Origin: Commensalibacter oyaizuii
Lineage (GTDB): Bacteria > Pseudomonadota > Alphaproteobacteria > Acetobacterales > Acetobacteraceae
Length of the DNA stretch: 64,000 nt
Assembly (NCBI RefSeq): GCF_029953265.1
Contig: NZ_JASBAO010000001.1
Coordinates: 310,001-374,000 of the forward strand
Direction of reading: 5' to 3'
Below the pieces are notes generated by a model. The model searched no databases and was not told the origin of the DNA. It saw only the letters and a list, made by a program, of their open reading frames with translations. Below are positions 18,094 through 25,907 of the stretch, piece by piece (position 1 is the first letter of the stretch; the number at the start of each line of letters is the position of its first letter). Made by a program: the position numbers and the translations under genes.

Positions 18094-19500
18094 ATGGATC
18101 AGGATAATAAAGACACGTTACAAAGAAACTTAAGTAACCGCCATATTCAATTAATTGCAATCGGGGGGTGCATTGGCACTGGTTTGTTCCTAGGGGCTGG
18201 TAGCACTATTCATCTTGCGGGACCTTCGATTGTTCTAATTTATACGATTATTGGTGCCATTGTTTTTCTGGTCATGCGAGCGTTGGGTGAGTTATTACTG
18301 TCCAATTTAAAATATAAGTCTTTTGTCGACTTTGTTAGCGAGCTTTTGGGACCTTTTGCTGGGTTTATCTTGGGGTGGTCATATTGGTTGTGTTGGGTTG
18401 TTATCGGTATTGCTGATTTGATCGCAATATCGGGATATACACATATGTTTTTCCCTCATTTGCCCTCGTGGATACCAGCCTTGGCTTGTATTGTTATTTT
18501 CTATCTTTTGAATCGATTAACGGTACGTTTATTTGGGGAAATGGAGTTTTGGTTTGCAATTATCAAAGTCATTGCTATTTGTTTATTAATTTTAATTGGC
18601 ATTTTTTTCATTGGTATCGCTTTTAAATCACCATCTGGTGATGTTGCGTCTTTAGGCAATATTTTTAACAATGGTGATTTGTTTCCAAATGGATATCGTG
18701 GATTTCTAGCAGGATTTCAAAGTGCCACCTTTGCATTTATTGGGGTAGAGCTGGTTGGAACAGTTGCTGCGGAATCTAAAGACCCTTTTAAAAATTTACC
18801 CAAAGCCATAAATAATATTCCTATCAGAATCATCATGTTTTATGTTCTGGCTGTGATGGTGATTATGGCCGTAATCCCTTGGCACAGTATTAATCCAGAT
18901 AAAAGCCCTTTTATTGTTTTATTTTTATTTGCTGGGCTGCCTGCTGCTGCTGCGATTGTATATATTGTTGTGATGACATCAGCCGCGTCTTCAACAAATA
19001 GTGGTATTTTTTCTACTAGCCGTATGTTGTATGGCTTGGCTTTGCTGAAAAAAGCACCGAATATATTCACTATTCTTTCAAAGTCCTCTGTCCCTATTAA
19101 TGGTTTACGGTTTTCATGTATCTGTTTGTTATCATCGGTCATTTTATTGGCAATTGGTAATAAAAATATCATGGATAGTTTTATTTTAGTTTCTTCAGTT
19201 GCCACGATTATTTCTTTATTTACATGGTTTTTAATTTTACTGTCCTATATTCGCTATCGAAAAAAATACCCTAAGCGTCATTTAGAATCGTGCTTTAAGA
19301 TGCCTGGGGGAATATTATCGTGCTGGGTTTGTATTATTTTTATCGCCGTTGCGATTCTTACCCTAACTTTACAACCCAGCACTAGAATAGCTTTATATTT
19401 AGGGTGTGTGTGGTTTATTTTTATTTCAAGTAGTTATCTATTAATACCCAAGTCAGTAAAAACTGATTGGAAAGCATTAATCAATAAATCTTTAAATTAA
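18094..19500 (+). CDS. cycA: D-serine/D-alanine/glycine-type amino acid permease
   Basis: This 468-residue APC-superfamily proton symporter has 12 predicted helices. The N-terminal RNLSNRHIQLIAIGG with GTGLFLG is the substrate-binding signature of the AAT family. Several long stretches (RALGELLLSNLKYKSF, FGEMEFWFA, PIRIIMFYVLAVMVIM, TSAASSTNSGIFSTSRML) match E. coli CycA from memory, so D-alanine, D-serine and glycine are the likely substrates. The gene is monocistronic with its own terminator. A TATAAT at 18003-18008 lies inside a CGTATA-N18-TATACG inverted pair, a possible operator. Substrate specificity is inferred. Confidence 0.88.
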   Translation: MDQDNKDTLQRNLSNRHIQLIAIGGCIGTGLFLGAGSTIHLAGPSIVLIYTIIGAIVFLVMRALGELLLSNLKYKSFVDFVSELLGPFAGFILGWSYWLCWVVIGIADLIAISGYTHMFFPHLPSWIPALACIVIFYLLNRLTVRLFGEMEFWFAIIKVIAICLLILIGIFFIGIAFKSPSGDVASLGNIFNNGDLFPNGYRGFLAGFQSATFAFIGVELVGTVAAESKDPFKNLPKAINNIPIRIIMFYVLAVMVIMAVIPWHSINPDKSPFIVLFLFAGLPAAAAIVYIVVMTSAASSTNSGIFSTSRMLYGLALLKKAPNIFTILSKSSVPINGLRFSCICLLSSVILLAIGNKNIMDSFILVSSVATIISLFTWFLILLSYIRYRKKYPKRHLESCFKMPGGILSCWVCIIFIAVAILTLTLQPSTRIALYLGCVWFIFISSSYLLIPKSVKTDWKALINKSLN

Positions 19501-19536
19501 CTATTTGATATATAATAAATTTTTGCTTTATTATTC

Positions 19537-19582
19537 CTTCGTTACTGCTATTTTATTTGATATTAGTAACGAAGATATTTTT
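19537..19582 (+). terminator. Rho-independent terminator of cycA
   Basis: CTTCGTTACT pairs exactly with AGTAACGAAG (10 bp, 18-base loop), then ATATTTTTCTT follows. The T-run is imperfect, so the terminator is moderate. Confidence 0.6.
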
Positions 19583-19604
19583 CTTATTTGAAATATATTA
19601 CGAA

Positions 19605-19690
19605 AACGTTTTGATAAGACAAAATATTTTCCTCTTTTATTTGGAGGCGATATTATTCTGTATCTATTTTAAGTTTAGTATCAAAACGTT
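19605..19690. promoter_or_regulatory. Paired inverted AACGTTTTGATA sites upstream of the MarR gene
   Basis: AACGTTTTGATA (19605-19616) recurs exactly as its reverse complement TATCAAAACGTT (19679-19690), 62 bases apart. Each arm contains the self-complementary core AACGTT, the left one within AAAACGTTTT. Two facing operator half-sites or two full sites for a looping regulator are possible. The adjacent MarR gene is a natural candidate for autoregulation, which is inference. Confidence 0.45.
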
Positions 19691-19874
19691 TAGGTTGTTT
19701 TTTACCACGATTGGTTGTATTTTAAAAAAGTTATAATTATAACAATATTATTTTGCATATGAGGTTGATATTTGCACTTCGAATACTCATTTGTTGAATA
19801 TAATATTGCGCAATTATTGCGTAATTATTGAAATAATCTTGAATCAGTTTTGAAAAAATGAATGGTTAAAAATT

Positions 19875-20234
19875 ATGGTTTACAATAATACTTCTTCTGA
19901 ACAACAAATTATGGTTTTAAAAGAAACAATTACGACTTTGGTCCGTCAAGAAACACCAGATCTATCAGCACGTCAATTGGCTGTATTTTTAATTTGCTAT
20001 TTAACTGATACTGTCCAAACAGTTCGTGGACTGGCTACAGCTTTACAAGTTTCAAAACCCGCTATTACGCGTGCTTTGGATCGTTTAGAAGAGTTAGGTC
20101 TAGTTTCTAGGAAAATTGATCCGATGGATCGTCGTTCTGTATTGGTTCAACGTACAGACGCTGGCGCTGAATATTTAACAAATATTCAATCCATTATGAC
20201 AATCGCTTCAAAAGATGATAATAAAAACCACTAA
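19875..20234 (+). CDS. MarR-family transcriptional regulator
   Basis: The 119-residue winged-helix protein has its recognition region at about residues 55-95: VRGLATALQVSKPAITRALDRLEELGLVSRK, followed by DPMDRRSVLV, the wing motif of MarR proteins. At 119 residues it is shorter than most MarR proteins (about 140-160), with a reduced C-terminal dimerisation helix. It is followed 130 bases later by a gene for an exported protein in the same direction. Target and ligand are unknown; the inverted AACGTT-containing repeats upstream are candidate binding sites. Confidence 0.85.
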   Translation: MVYNNTSSEQQIMVLKETITTLVRQETPDLSARQLAVFLICYLTDTVQTVRGLATALQVSKPAITRALDRLEELGLVSRKIDPMDRRSVLVQRTDAGAEYLTNIQSIMTIASKDDNKNH

Positions 20235-20364
20235 AACTTATGTAATTTAATTATATTTTGATGATTAGGGATTGATCTCTTCTATTATAACCTATTAACA
20301 TATTTGTAATTTTATATATTCGGTGTAATATATGATTAATTACAAATTTTTTAAGGGTTTTATA

Positions 20365-20964
20365 ATGAAAAAGATTTATTTGTTGTTAGCAGCAACCTTT
20401 ATTAGTGCCCCAGTCTTAAGTCATCAAGTATTTGCAGCAAATGATCACAAACCTGTTGATCATCCTGCTGCAACTTCTGATAAACCTTCTGGCACTGTGT
20501 ATATGACCTTCCATTCTGCAGATGTTGGTGTTGGGTATACTTGGGGGGACGGCATTTTAAAATATCATGGCAAAACTTACAAGTTTAAAATCAAAGGCGG
20601 CAATGTTGTTGCGCTTGGGTTTTCAAAATCTCAAGCTTCTGGACATGTATATAACCTAAAAAATATATATGATTTTGCTGGTAACTATGCTTCAGCAGCG
20701 GGTGAAGCCACTGCAGGTGTTGGAGTTGGTGCTGCTAATCTTAAAAACACAAAAAATGTTGTTATTGCGATTGATACCAAAACAATGGGTGGTCGTTTAG
20801 CTGGCGCCCCTGGAGGGTTTTCAATTAAATTTGTAGATAGCAAATTGCAACGTGCTGCAGAGGCAAATGACAAAGCTGAAAGTAAGTCTGCTAAACAGAA
20901 AAAACAAGGCCATACGACTACCGAAGATCTTAATCAACAACAACTAAACAAAGTTAAAGATTGA
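20365..20964 (+). CDS. Uncharacterised exported protein
   Basis: The frame is open from 20332, but the ATG at 20365 has AAGGG at normal distance and starts a clear Sec signal peptide, MKKIYLLLAATFISAP, with cleavage likely after VFA at residue 24. I use that start (199 residues). The mature protein has a glycine-rich beta-type core (about 40-155) with GDGILKYHGKTYKFKIKGG, then GHVYNLKNIYDFAGNY and a Gly/Ala-rich segment. A lysine- and glutamine-rich tail follows. Similar small exported proteins occur across proteobacteria as I recall, without known function. It is probably periplasmic. Confidence 0.8.
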   Translation: MKKIYLLLAATFISAPVLSHQVFAANDHKPVDHPAATSDKPSGTVYMTFHSADVGVGYTWGDGILKYHGKTYKFKIKGGNVVALGFSKSQASGHVYNLKNIYDFAGNYASAAGEATAGVGVGAANLKNTKNVVIAIDTKTMGGRLAGAPGGFSIKFVDSKLQRAAEANDKAESKSAKQKKQGHTTTEDLNQQQLNKVKD

Positions 20965-20985
20965 TCTTCTTAAGTCCTATTTAAG

Positions 20986-21021
20986 AATGGTAAGGTAATA
21001 TTTAGGCCTTACCATTTTTTT
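20986..21021. terminator. Bidirectional terminator
   Basis: AATGGTAAGG / CCTTACCATT is a perfect 10-bp stem with an 11-base loop and a TTTTTT run. It ends the exported-protein gene and overlaps the 3' end of the convergent transferase gene. Confidence 0.85.
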
Positions 21022-22046
21022 ATGCCGTATTTAACGGTTTGATAATAAATATATAAAGTCCAAACCAATTGCGGGCACAATAATAACCCTAAATCCAAAA
21101 AAATAGGAAAGGATGATGTCGGTGGGAAATAAACGAATATAATTCCACCCCATATAGAAAATGCCCAGTGAATTAAAGTGATGACGGATGCTTTAATCGT
21201 GCATCGATGGGCCATTTGATATAAATGGCTGCGATGTGCTTTCAAAAGTGGATCTTTTTCTTTTATCCTTCTAATTAGGGTAAAAGTTACATCGTAGATC
21301 ATTGCGAATAATACGAAAAAAATTAAAAAGGTTTCTGTAGGTATTATATTAAAGTCAAAATGGCTCTTTTGACTCAAAGGGGAGATCGCAAAATACGCCA
21401 GTAAAAATCCACATGCTTGACTGCCAACATCCCCCATGAATATTTCGGCTTTTGGGTAATTAAATGGTAAAAAACCAAGCAATCCACAAAATAGAGCCAA
21501 TGAAATTAGACGATAATCAAATTGTTGGGTATAGATATAGAAAAATAAACAGCAAATAGCGGTAACCCCAGAAGTCAAACCATTCAAACCATCCATAAAA
21601 TTTAAAGCATTCGTTACGTATACCAGCCATATTAAAATAATAGGCACCAGAATATAGGAACTATTTTGTAAAACAGAGATCGGGACGGTACAGATTACAA
21701 TAACTATGGCACACACAATTTGAGCAACAAGTTTAATAAGTGCGGGCCATTGTTTTAGATCATCCAACCATGAGATAATAGACAGAAATGCAACGGTAAT
21801 TAACAAAGCAAGAACCGAAAACAGATAAGGTTGGTGTAACAAAGGAAAAATTATTATACTGCCTATTAAAAACGCACATACAATCCCAACTCCTCCACCT
21901 TTTGGGGTGGGGATGGTATGCGAGCTTCTTGAAACAGGGGTATCCATAACGCCAATACGCGTCATAATTTTTACAATTATTGCAGACAATAGGGTGGTTC
22001 CTATCAGCCATGCTACAAATAAAGAGTGAGACGATAGAGTGATCAT
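21009..22046 (-). CDS. Polyprenyl-phosphate N-acetylaminosugar-1-phosphate transferase (WecA/WbpL family)
   Basis: This 345-residue member of the MraY/WecA family has about 10-11 membrane helices. It transfers a sugar-1-phosphate from a UDP-sugar to undecaprenyl phosphate, the first membrane step of O-antigen or capsule synthesis. Seen in the sequence are the metal-binding Asp-Asp pair (residues 95-96), NFMDGLNG (149-156) and MGDVGS (204-209). The N-terminal SSHTIPTPKGGGVGI is typical of the WbpL/WbcO subgroup, which often uses UDP-FucNAc or QuiNAc-type sugars. It is divergent from the nucleotide-sugar dehydratase gene. The exact sugar donor is inferred from the neighbours. Confidence 0.88.
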   Translation of the reverse strand: MITLSSHSLFVAWLIGTTLLSAIIVKIMTRIGVMDTPVSRSSHTIPTPKGGGVGIVCAFLIGSIIIFPLLHQPYLFSVLALLITVAFLSIISWLDDLKQWPALIKLVAQIVCAIVIVICTVPISVLQNSSYILVPIILIWLVYVTNALNFMDGLNGLTSGVTAICCLFFYIYTQQFDYRLISLALFCGLLGFLPFNYPKAEIFMGDVGSQACGFLLAYFAISPLSQKSHFDFNIIPTETFLIFFVLFAMIYDVTFTLIRRIKEKDPLLKAHRSHLYQMAHRCTIKASVITLIHWAFSIWGGIIFVYFPPTSSFPIFLDLGLLLCPQLVWTLYIYYQTVKYGIKKW

Positions 22047-22109
22047 TGTTTTTTTAGATAATGAAATGCTATATGTTAACGACGTTTATAAGGCTATAGA
22101 GATGGAATA

Positions 22110-24080
22110 TTGACATTGCAACAGTCTAATTTATCTGAGGTTTCAAAGCAAACAAAGAGATATAACCGTATCGTGGTTAATCTGTTAATGGATGGTATTC
22201 TTGCTGCTATTGCTGCCCCTTTGGCACGTTGGCTTGCTGATCCACAGGATGGATTGTTGCATCCATTATGGTTTTTAACCAGTGGGGTTATTACTTTATT
22301 GGTTAGTGGTATTCCTTTTCACATACCTCAACAATATTGGCGATTTTCTGGGATTGCAGATTTATTAAATATAGCTGCTGCTGCCGTTGGCAGTTCCATT
22401 TTATTTTCATGTCTGCTGGTGTTTAATGGTTATCCAATGCCTTCTGATACTTTTCCCATTATTTATGCCTTGGTATTATTGGTGTTAATGGGGGGTGGGC
22501 GTGTTACCTATCGTCTATGTACGTCAGAAAATATACGGATTAATCGTCAAAAAAAGCAAAAAATCTTATTGTTAGGCAGCGATGAAGATATCGACTTGTT
22601 TATTCGTGCAATCAAGCGGGATACGCAATCTGTTTTTCGTGTTGTTGGATTGATTTCATTTCGTCAAAGTCGAAAGGGACACCGTATTCATAACGCACCC
22701 ATTTTGGGGAATTTTGAAGATTTGGCAGATATTTTGTCAAATCTAAAAAATCAACAAAAACTTCCAGCAACTTTAGTAATCACAGGGGGGGATTTAAGAG
22801 GCCCTCAATTAAGAGCACTTTTATCAGTTGCGGAAAAATGGGGAATACAAGTCAAACGAACCCCTACTTTAACCAGCCTAACCCCTGCCAGTAACGTAGA
22901 ACTACAACCTATCGCCTTAGAAGAATTATTAAATAGACCCCAAGTCCCCTTAGATCACGAAGGGATGGAGTTAATGATTCGCAATAAGGTTGTTGTTGTA
23001 ACAGGTGCAGGAGGCAGCATTGGTTCAGAGTTAGTCAGACAAATTGCAGCTTTATTGCCAAAATTGCTTATTTTATTGGATCATAGTGAATATGCTTTAT
23101 GGAAAATAAATGTAGAATTGACTGAACGCAAGTTGAATGGGGATCGTCAATGTGTGTTGGCAAATATTCGAGATCAAGATCGAATATATAGTTTATTTGA
23201 ACAATATCGTCCTGAAATTGTGTTCCACGCTGCGGCCCTAAAGCACGTACCAATGATTGAAAATAATCCAATTGAAGGGTTCTTAACTAATATTATTGGT
23301 ACTCGTATCATTGCCAATGCTGCGGCTGTAACAGGGGTCAAAGCATTAATCATGATTTCGACGGACAAAGCCGTAAACCCGTCTAGTTTAATGGGGGCTT
23401 CGAAGCGGGTTGCTGAAATGTATTGTCAAGCGCTGGATATGGCAATTCATAATCATGATGAACAACAGTTAAAAGATATTGTTGATATTCCACCAACAAG
23501 TATGATGCGATGCGTAACTGTAAGGTTTGGTAATGTATTGGGATCAACAGGATCAGTAGTACCACTGTTTCGTAGGCAGTTGCGCCATGGGGGACCATTA
23601 ACAGTAACCGATCCTGAAATGAAACGGTATTTTATGACCGTGTCAGAAGCAGTAGGATTGGTACTGCAAGCCAGTGTGCGGGCAACAATTTACCGAGGCG
23701 GAAATGATTTAACAGATCAGATGCTAAAAAACGGTGGAATTTTTGTATTAGATATGGGTGAACCTGTCAAAATTTTAGATTTGGCACGTCAACTTATTCG
23801 ATTAGCTGGATTAAAACCTGAAGAAGATATTCAAATCGAGTTTACAGGTTTACGTCCAGGTGAAAAACTGTTTGAGGAATTATTTCATGGTAAAGAAGCA
23901 CCCATGCCAACAGATCATGCAGCTTTAATGATGGCCACACCACGGATGGTCAATTTACAAGAGGTTAATGAGTTAATTAATCAAATAGAGGCAATTTGTA
24001 TCCAAGGGGATGTGAAGCAAGCCATTCATCTTGTTCAACAATTGGTGCCAGAATTTACTCATAAATCGAATATGCAGTAA
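22110..24080 (+). CDS. Membrane-bound UDP-GlcNAc 4,6-dehydratase (WbpM/PglF/CapD family)
   Basis: The 656-residue protein has about four N-terminal membrane helices (residues 20-130), a first Rossmann-like domain (about 148-250) and a C-terminal short-chain dehydrogenase-type domain. NAD is bound by TGAGGSIG (298-305). The catalytic region STDKAVNPSSLMGASK (417-432) has methionine where most SDR enzymes have tyrosine, as in PglF and WbpM. The product would be UDP-4-keto-6-deoxy-GlcNAc. The start is a TTG at 22110; an ATG eight bases upstream hits a stop at once. The next gene encodes a matching aminotransferase. Confidence 0.93.
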   Translation: MTLQQSNLSEVSKQTKRYNRIVVNLLMDGILAAIAAPLARWLADPQDGLLHPLWFLTSGVITLLVSGIPFHIPQQYWRFSGIADLLNIAAAAVGSSILFSCLLVFNGYPMPSDTFPIIYALVLLVLMGGGRVTYRLCTSENIRINRQKKQKILLLGSDEDIDLFIRAIKRDTQSVFRVVGLISFRQSRKGHRIHNAPILGNFEDLADILSNLKNQQKLPATLVITGGDLRGPQLRALLSVAEKWGIQVKRTPTLTSLTPASNVELQPIALEELLNRPQVPLDHEGMELMIRNKVVVVTGAGGSIGSELVRQIAALLPKLLILLDHSEYALWKINVELTERKLNGDRQCVLANIRDQDRIYSLFEQYRPEIVFHAAALKHVPMIENNPIEGFLTNIIGTRIIANAAAVTGVKALIMISTDKAVNPSSLMGASKRVAEMYCQALDMAIHNHDEQQLKDIVDIPPTSMMRCVTVRFGNVLGSTGSVVPLFRRQLRHGGPLTVTDPEMKRYFMTVSEAVGLVLQASVRATIYRGGNDLTDQMLKNGGIFVLDMGEPVKILDLARQLIRLAGLKPEEDIQIEFTGLRPGEKLFEELFHGKEAPMPTDHAALMMATPRMVNLQEVNELINQIEAICIQGDVKQAIHLVQQLVPEFTHKSNMQ

Positions 24081-24113
24081 TTATTGCTATTATATTAAGA
24101 AAAGAGATAGATA

Positions 24114-25247
24114 ATGAATACCCCAATATTATTTCTTGATTTAAAAAAACAACAACAGCGTCTGGGAAATGTGATTACAGATCGTGTCAATCAAGTTTTA
24201 TGTCATTGTCAATTTATACTGGGTCCCGAGGTTCAAGAGTTAGAGGATCGTTTGGCTCGATATGTTGGGGCACGATTTTGTGTTGGTGTTTCTTCGGGAA
24301 CAGATGCCATTCAGATTGCATTAATGGCAGAAAATATTGGGGCAGGGGATGCTGTTTTTTTACCTGCTTTCACTTATACCGCGACCGCAGAAGTCCCGCT
24401 AGTAATAGGGGCAACACCTGTTTTTGTCGATATTCATCCTAAAACTTTTCAAATTGATCCCGAACATCTAAAGTCTTGTATCCACGAAATAAAATCTTCA
24501 GGAAAATTAAAACCCAAAGCCATCATTGGGGTGGATTTATTTGGGCAACCAGCCCCTTGGGACGAATTACGTAAAATTGCTGATCAAGAAGGTTTGTATC
24601 TTTTAGATGATTGTGCGCAATCTTTTGGTGGCTTTTATCAAGGCCGTAAGTTAGGTTGCGAAGCCGATGCAACGGTTACTTCTTTTTTTCCGTCGAAACC
24701 CTTTGGTGGTTATGGTGACGGGGGGGCTATTTTTACCAATGATGCAGCAAAGGCAGAGTTATATCGTTCTTTACGCACACACGGCGAGGGGAAAACAAGA
24801 TATCAAGTCTTAAGAACAGGGATGAATGGGCGTCTGGATACCATACAAGCCGCTGTATTGTTGGCTAAACTTGATTTTTTTGAGGATGAAATTGCACGTC
24901 GTGAAGAAATAGCCACATTATACGATCAACATTTGTCTGCGTATGTAACCACGCCAGCTAGAGTTCCTGACAGTAAGAGTGCTTGGGCAATCTATTCTGT
25001 TTTATTGGAAAATGAAGCAAAGCGAACAATAATGCAGCGTATGTTAAAAGAGCAGGGGATACCAACCGCTATTTATTATCCTTTACCTCTGCATCAGCAA
25101 CCAGCTTATTGTCAGTATCATGATGGCAATGCACTACCAGTTTCAGAAGCTCTGTCAAAAAAAATATTGGCATTACCGATTCATCCAGAGTTAACCGATG
25201 AAGAAGTATTCAGAATTATTCATGCGATTAAGAACATAGAGGCATAA
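24114..25247 (+). CDS. DegT/DnrJ/EryC1/StrS-family nucleotide-sugar aminotransferase
   Basis: This 377-residue PLP enzyme is expected to aminate a 4-keto (or 3-keto) nucleotide sugar using glutamate. SGTDA at residues 61-65 binds the cofactor phosphate. DDCAQSFGG (165-173) contacts the pyridine ring, and FFPSKPFGGYGDGG places the Schiff-base lysine at 195. It starts 33 bases after the dehydratase gene, whose product it can plausibly use to make a 4-amino-4,6-dideoxy-GlcNAc nucleotide, as PglE does. The 4-amino versus 3-amino outcome is inference. Confidence 0.9.
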   Translation: MNTPILFLDLKKQQQRLGNVITDRVNQVLCHCQFILGPEVQELEDRLARYVGARFCVGVSSGTDAIQIALMAENIGAGDAVFLPAFTYTATAEVPLVIGATPVFVDIHPKTFQIDPEHLKSCIHEIKSSGKLKPKAIIGVDLFGQPAPWDELRKIADQEGLYLLDDCAQSFGGFYQGRKLGCEADATVTSFFPSKPFGGYGDGGAIFTNDAAKAELYRSLRTHGEGKTRYQVLRTGMNGRLDTIQAAVLLAKLDFFEDEIARREEIATLYDQHLSAYVTTPARVPDSKSAWAIYSVLLENEAKRTIMQRMLKEQGIPTAIYYPLPLHQQPAYCQYHDGNALPVSEALSKKILALPIHPELTDEEVFRIIHAIKNIEA

Positions 25248-25252
25248 AATTA

Positions 25253-25759
25253 ATGCGGAAACAAAATATATTTTTGACTTTGATCGTGGCATTTTGTTTT
25301 GTTGTGGTCATCGGTATTTGGTTGATGGTTCGCACAGAGTTGCGTCCTGTTACCTTTCCAGAAGTTGTTAACGCAGAATTAGTGGTGGGCCCCTTGCATA
25401 AGGTGCGCATATTGACCCCACAAGAATTACAGGTCGTTCAAAAATGGATTAAGGATAACGAAAAAGGTTGGGGTCCGTTGCGCCGTAACCCACCTTCGAC
25501 TGGGGACGTCGAAATCCGCTTTAATCAAGGTATTAATGAGGCTGATTATGCCAATAAACCTAAAGATCAACGCCCATATCCTTTTACCTTAGTATTATGG
25601 TTAGGAATTAGCCAAGCAGATTGGAATAACCAAGTGTTTTATGAGGTTATTGATCATAATGAGAGTAAAGTCTATTTGAAAAAATGTAGTGACCAAGAAT
25701 TTGATCCTTTGAGAAAGTTAGTGGATCAATACGATTATGAGCGTACACAGTTTCCATAA
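25253..25759 (+). CDS. Membrane-anchored protein of unknown function
   Basis: I do not recognise this 168-residue protein. It has one N-terminal hydrophobic helix (about 7-28) without an obvious cleavage site, then a soluble, probably periplasmic domain with WIKDNEKGWGPLRRNPPSTGDVEIRF and a C-terminal part rich in acidic and aromatic residues. It starts five bases after the aminotransferase, so it belongs to the same transcript. That hints at a link to envelope polysaccharide but proves nothing. Small lipoprotein-like relatives may exist in Acetobacteraceae. Confidence 0.75.
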   Translation: MRKQNIFLTLIVAFCFVVVIGIWLMVRTELRPVTFPEVVNAELVVGPLHKVRILTPQELQVVQKWIKDNEKGWGPLRRNPPSTGDVEIRFNQGINEADYANKPKDQRPYPFTLVLWLGISQADWNNQVFYEVIDHNESKVYLKKCSDQEFDPLRKLVDQYDYERTQFP

Positions 25760-25907
25760 GTTTTAGTATATGTTTCGTAATTTAAGACATTGCCAAGGGT
25801 GCAAGAAATGCCAATTCGGTTAAATCCGCCTGGTTGGTTTATGGTTTTCGAAAAGAAATGAAGAAATTATTAGGAAAAATTTTACATTTAATTGACTATT
25901 TTAGCAA

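Larger units (their letters stand above)
19501..19874. other. AT-rich intergenic region between cycA and the MarR gene
   Basis: These 374 bases contain the cycA terminator (19537-19582) and a widely spaced perfect 12-bp inverted repeat (19605-19616 and 19679-19690). I see no open frame of note and no RNA gene. The last 130 bases are almost entirely A and T and probably include the promoter of the MarR-family gene. Confidence 0.5.
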
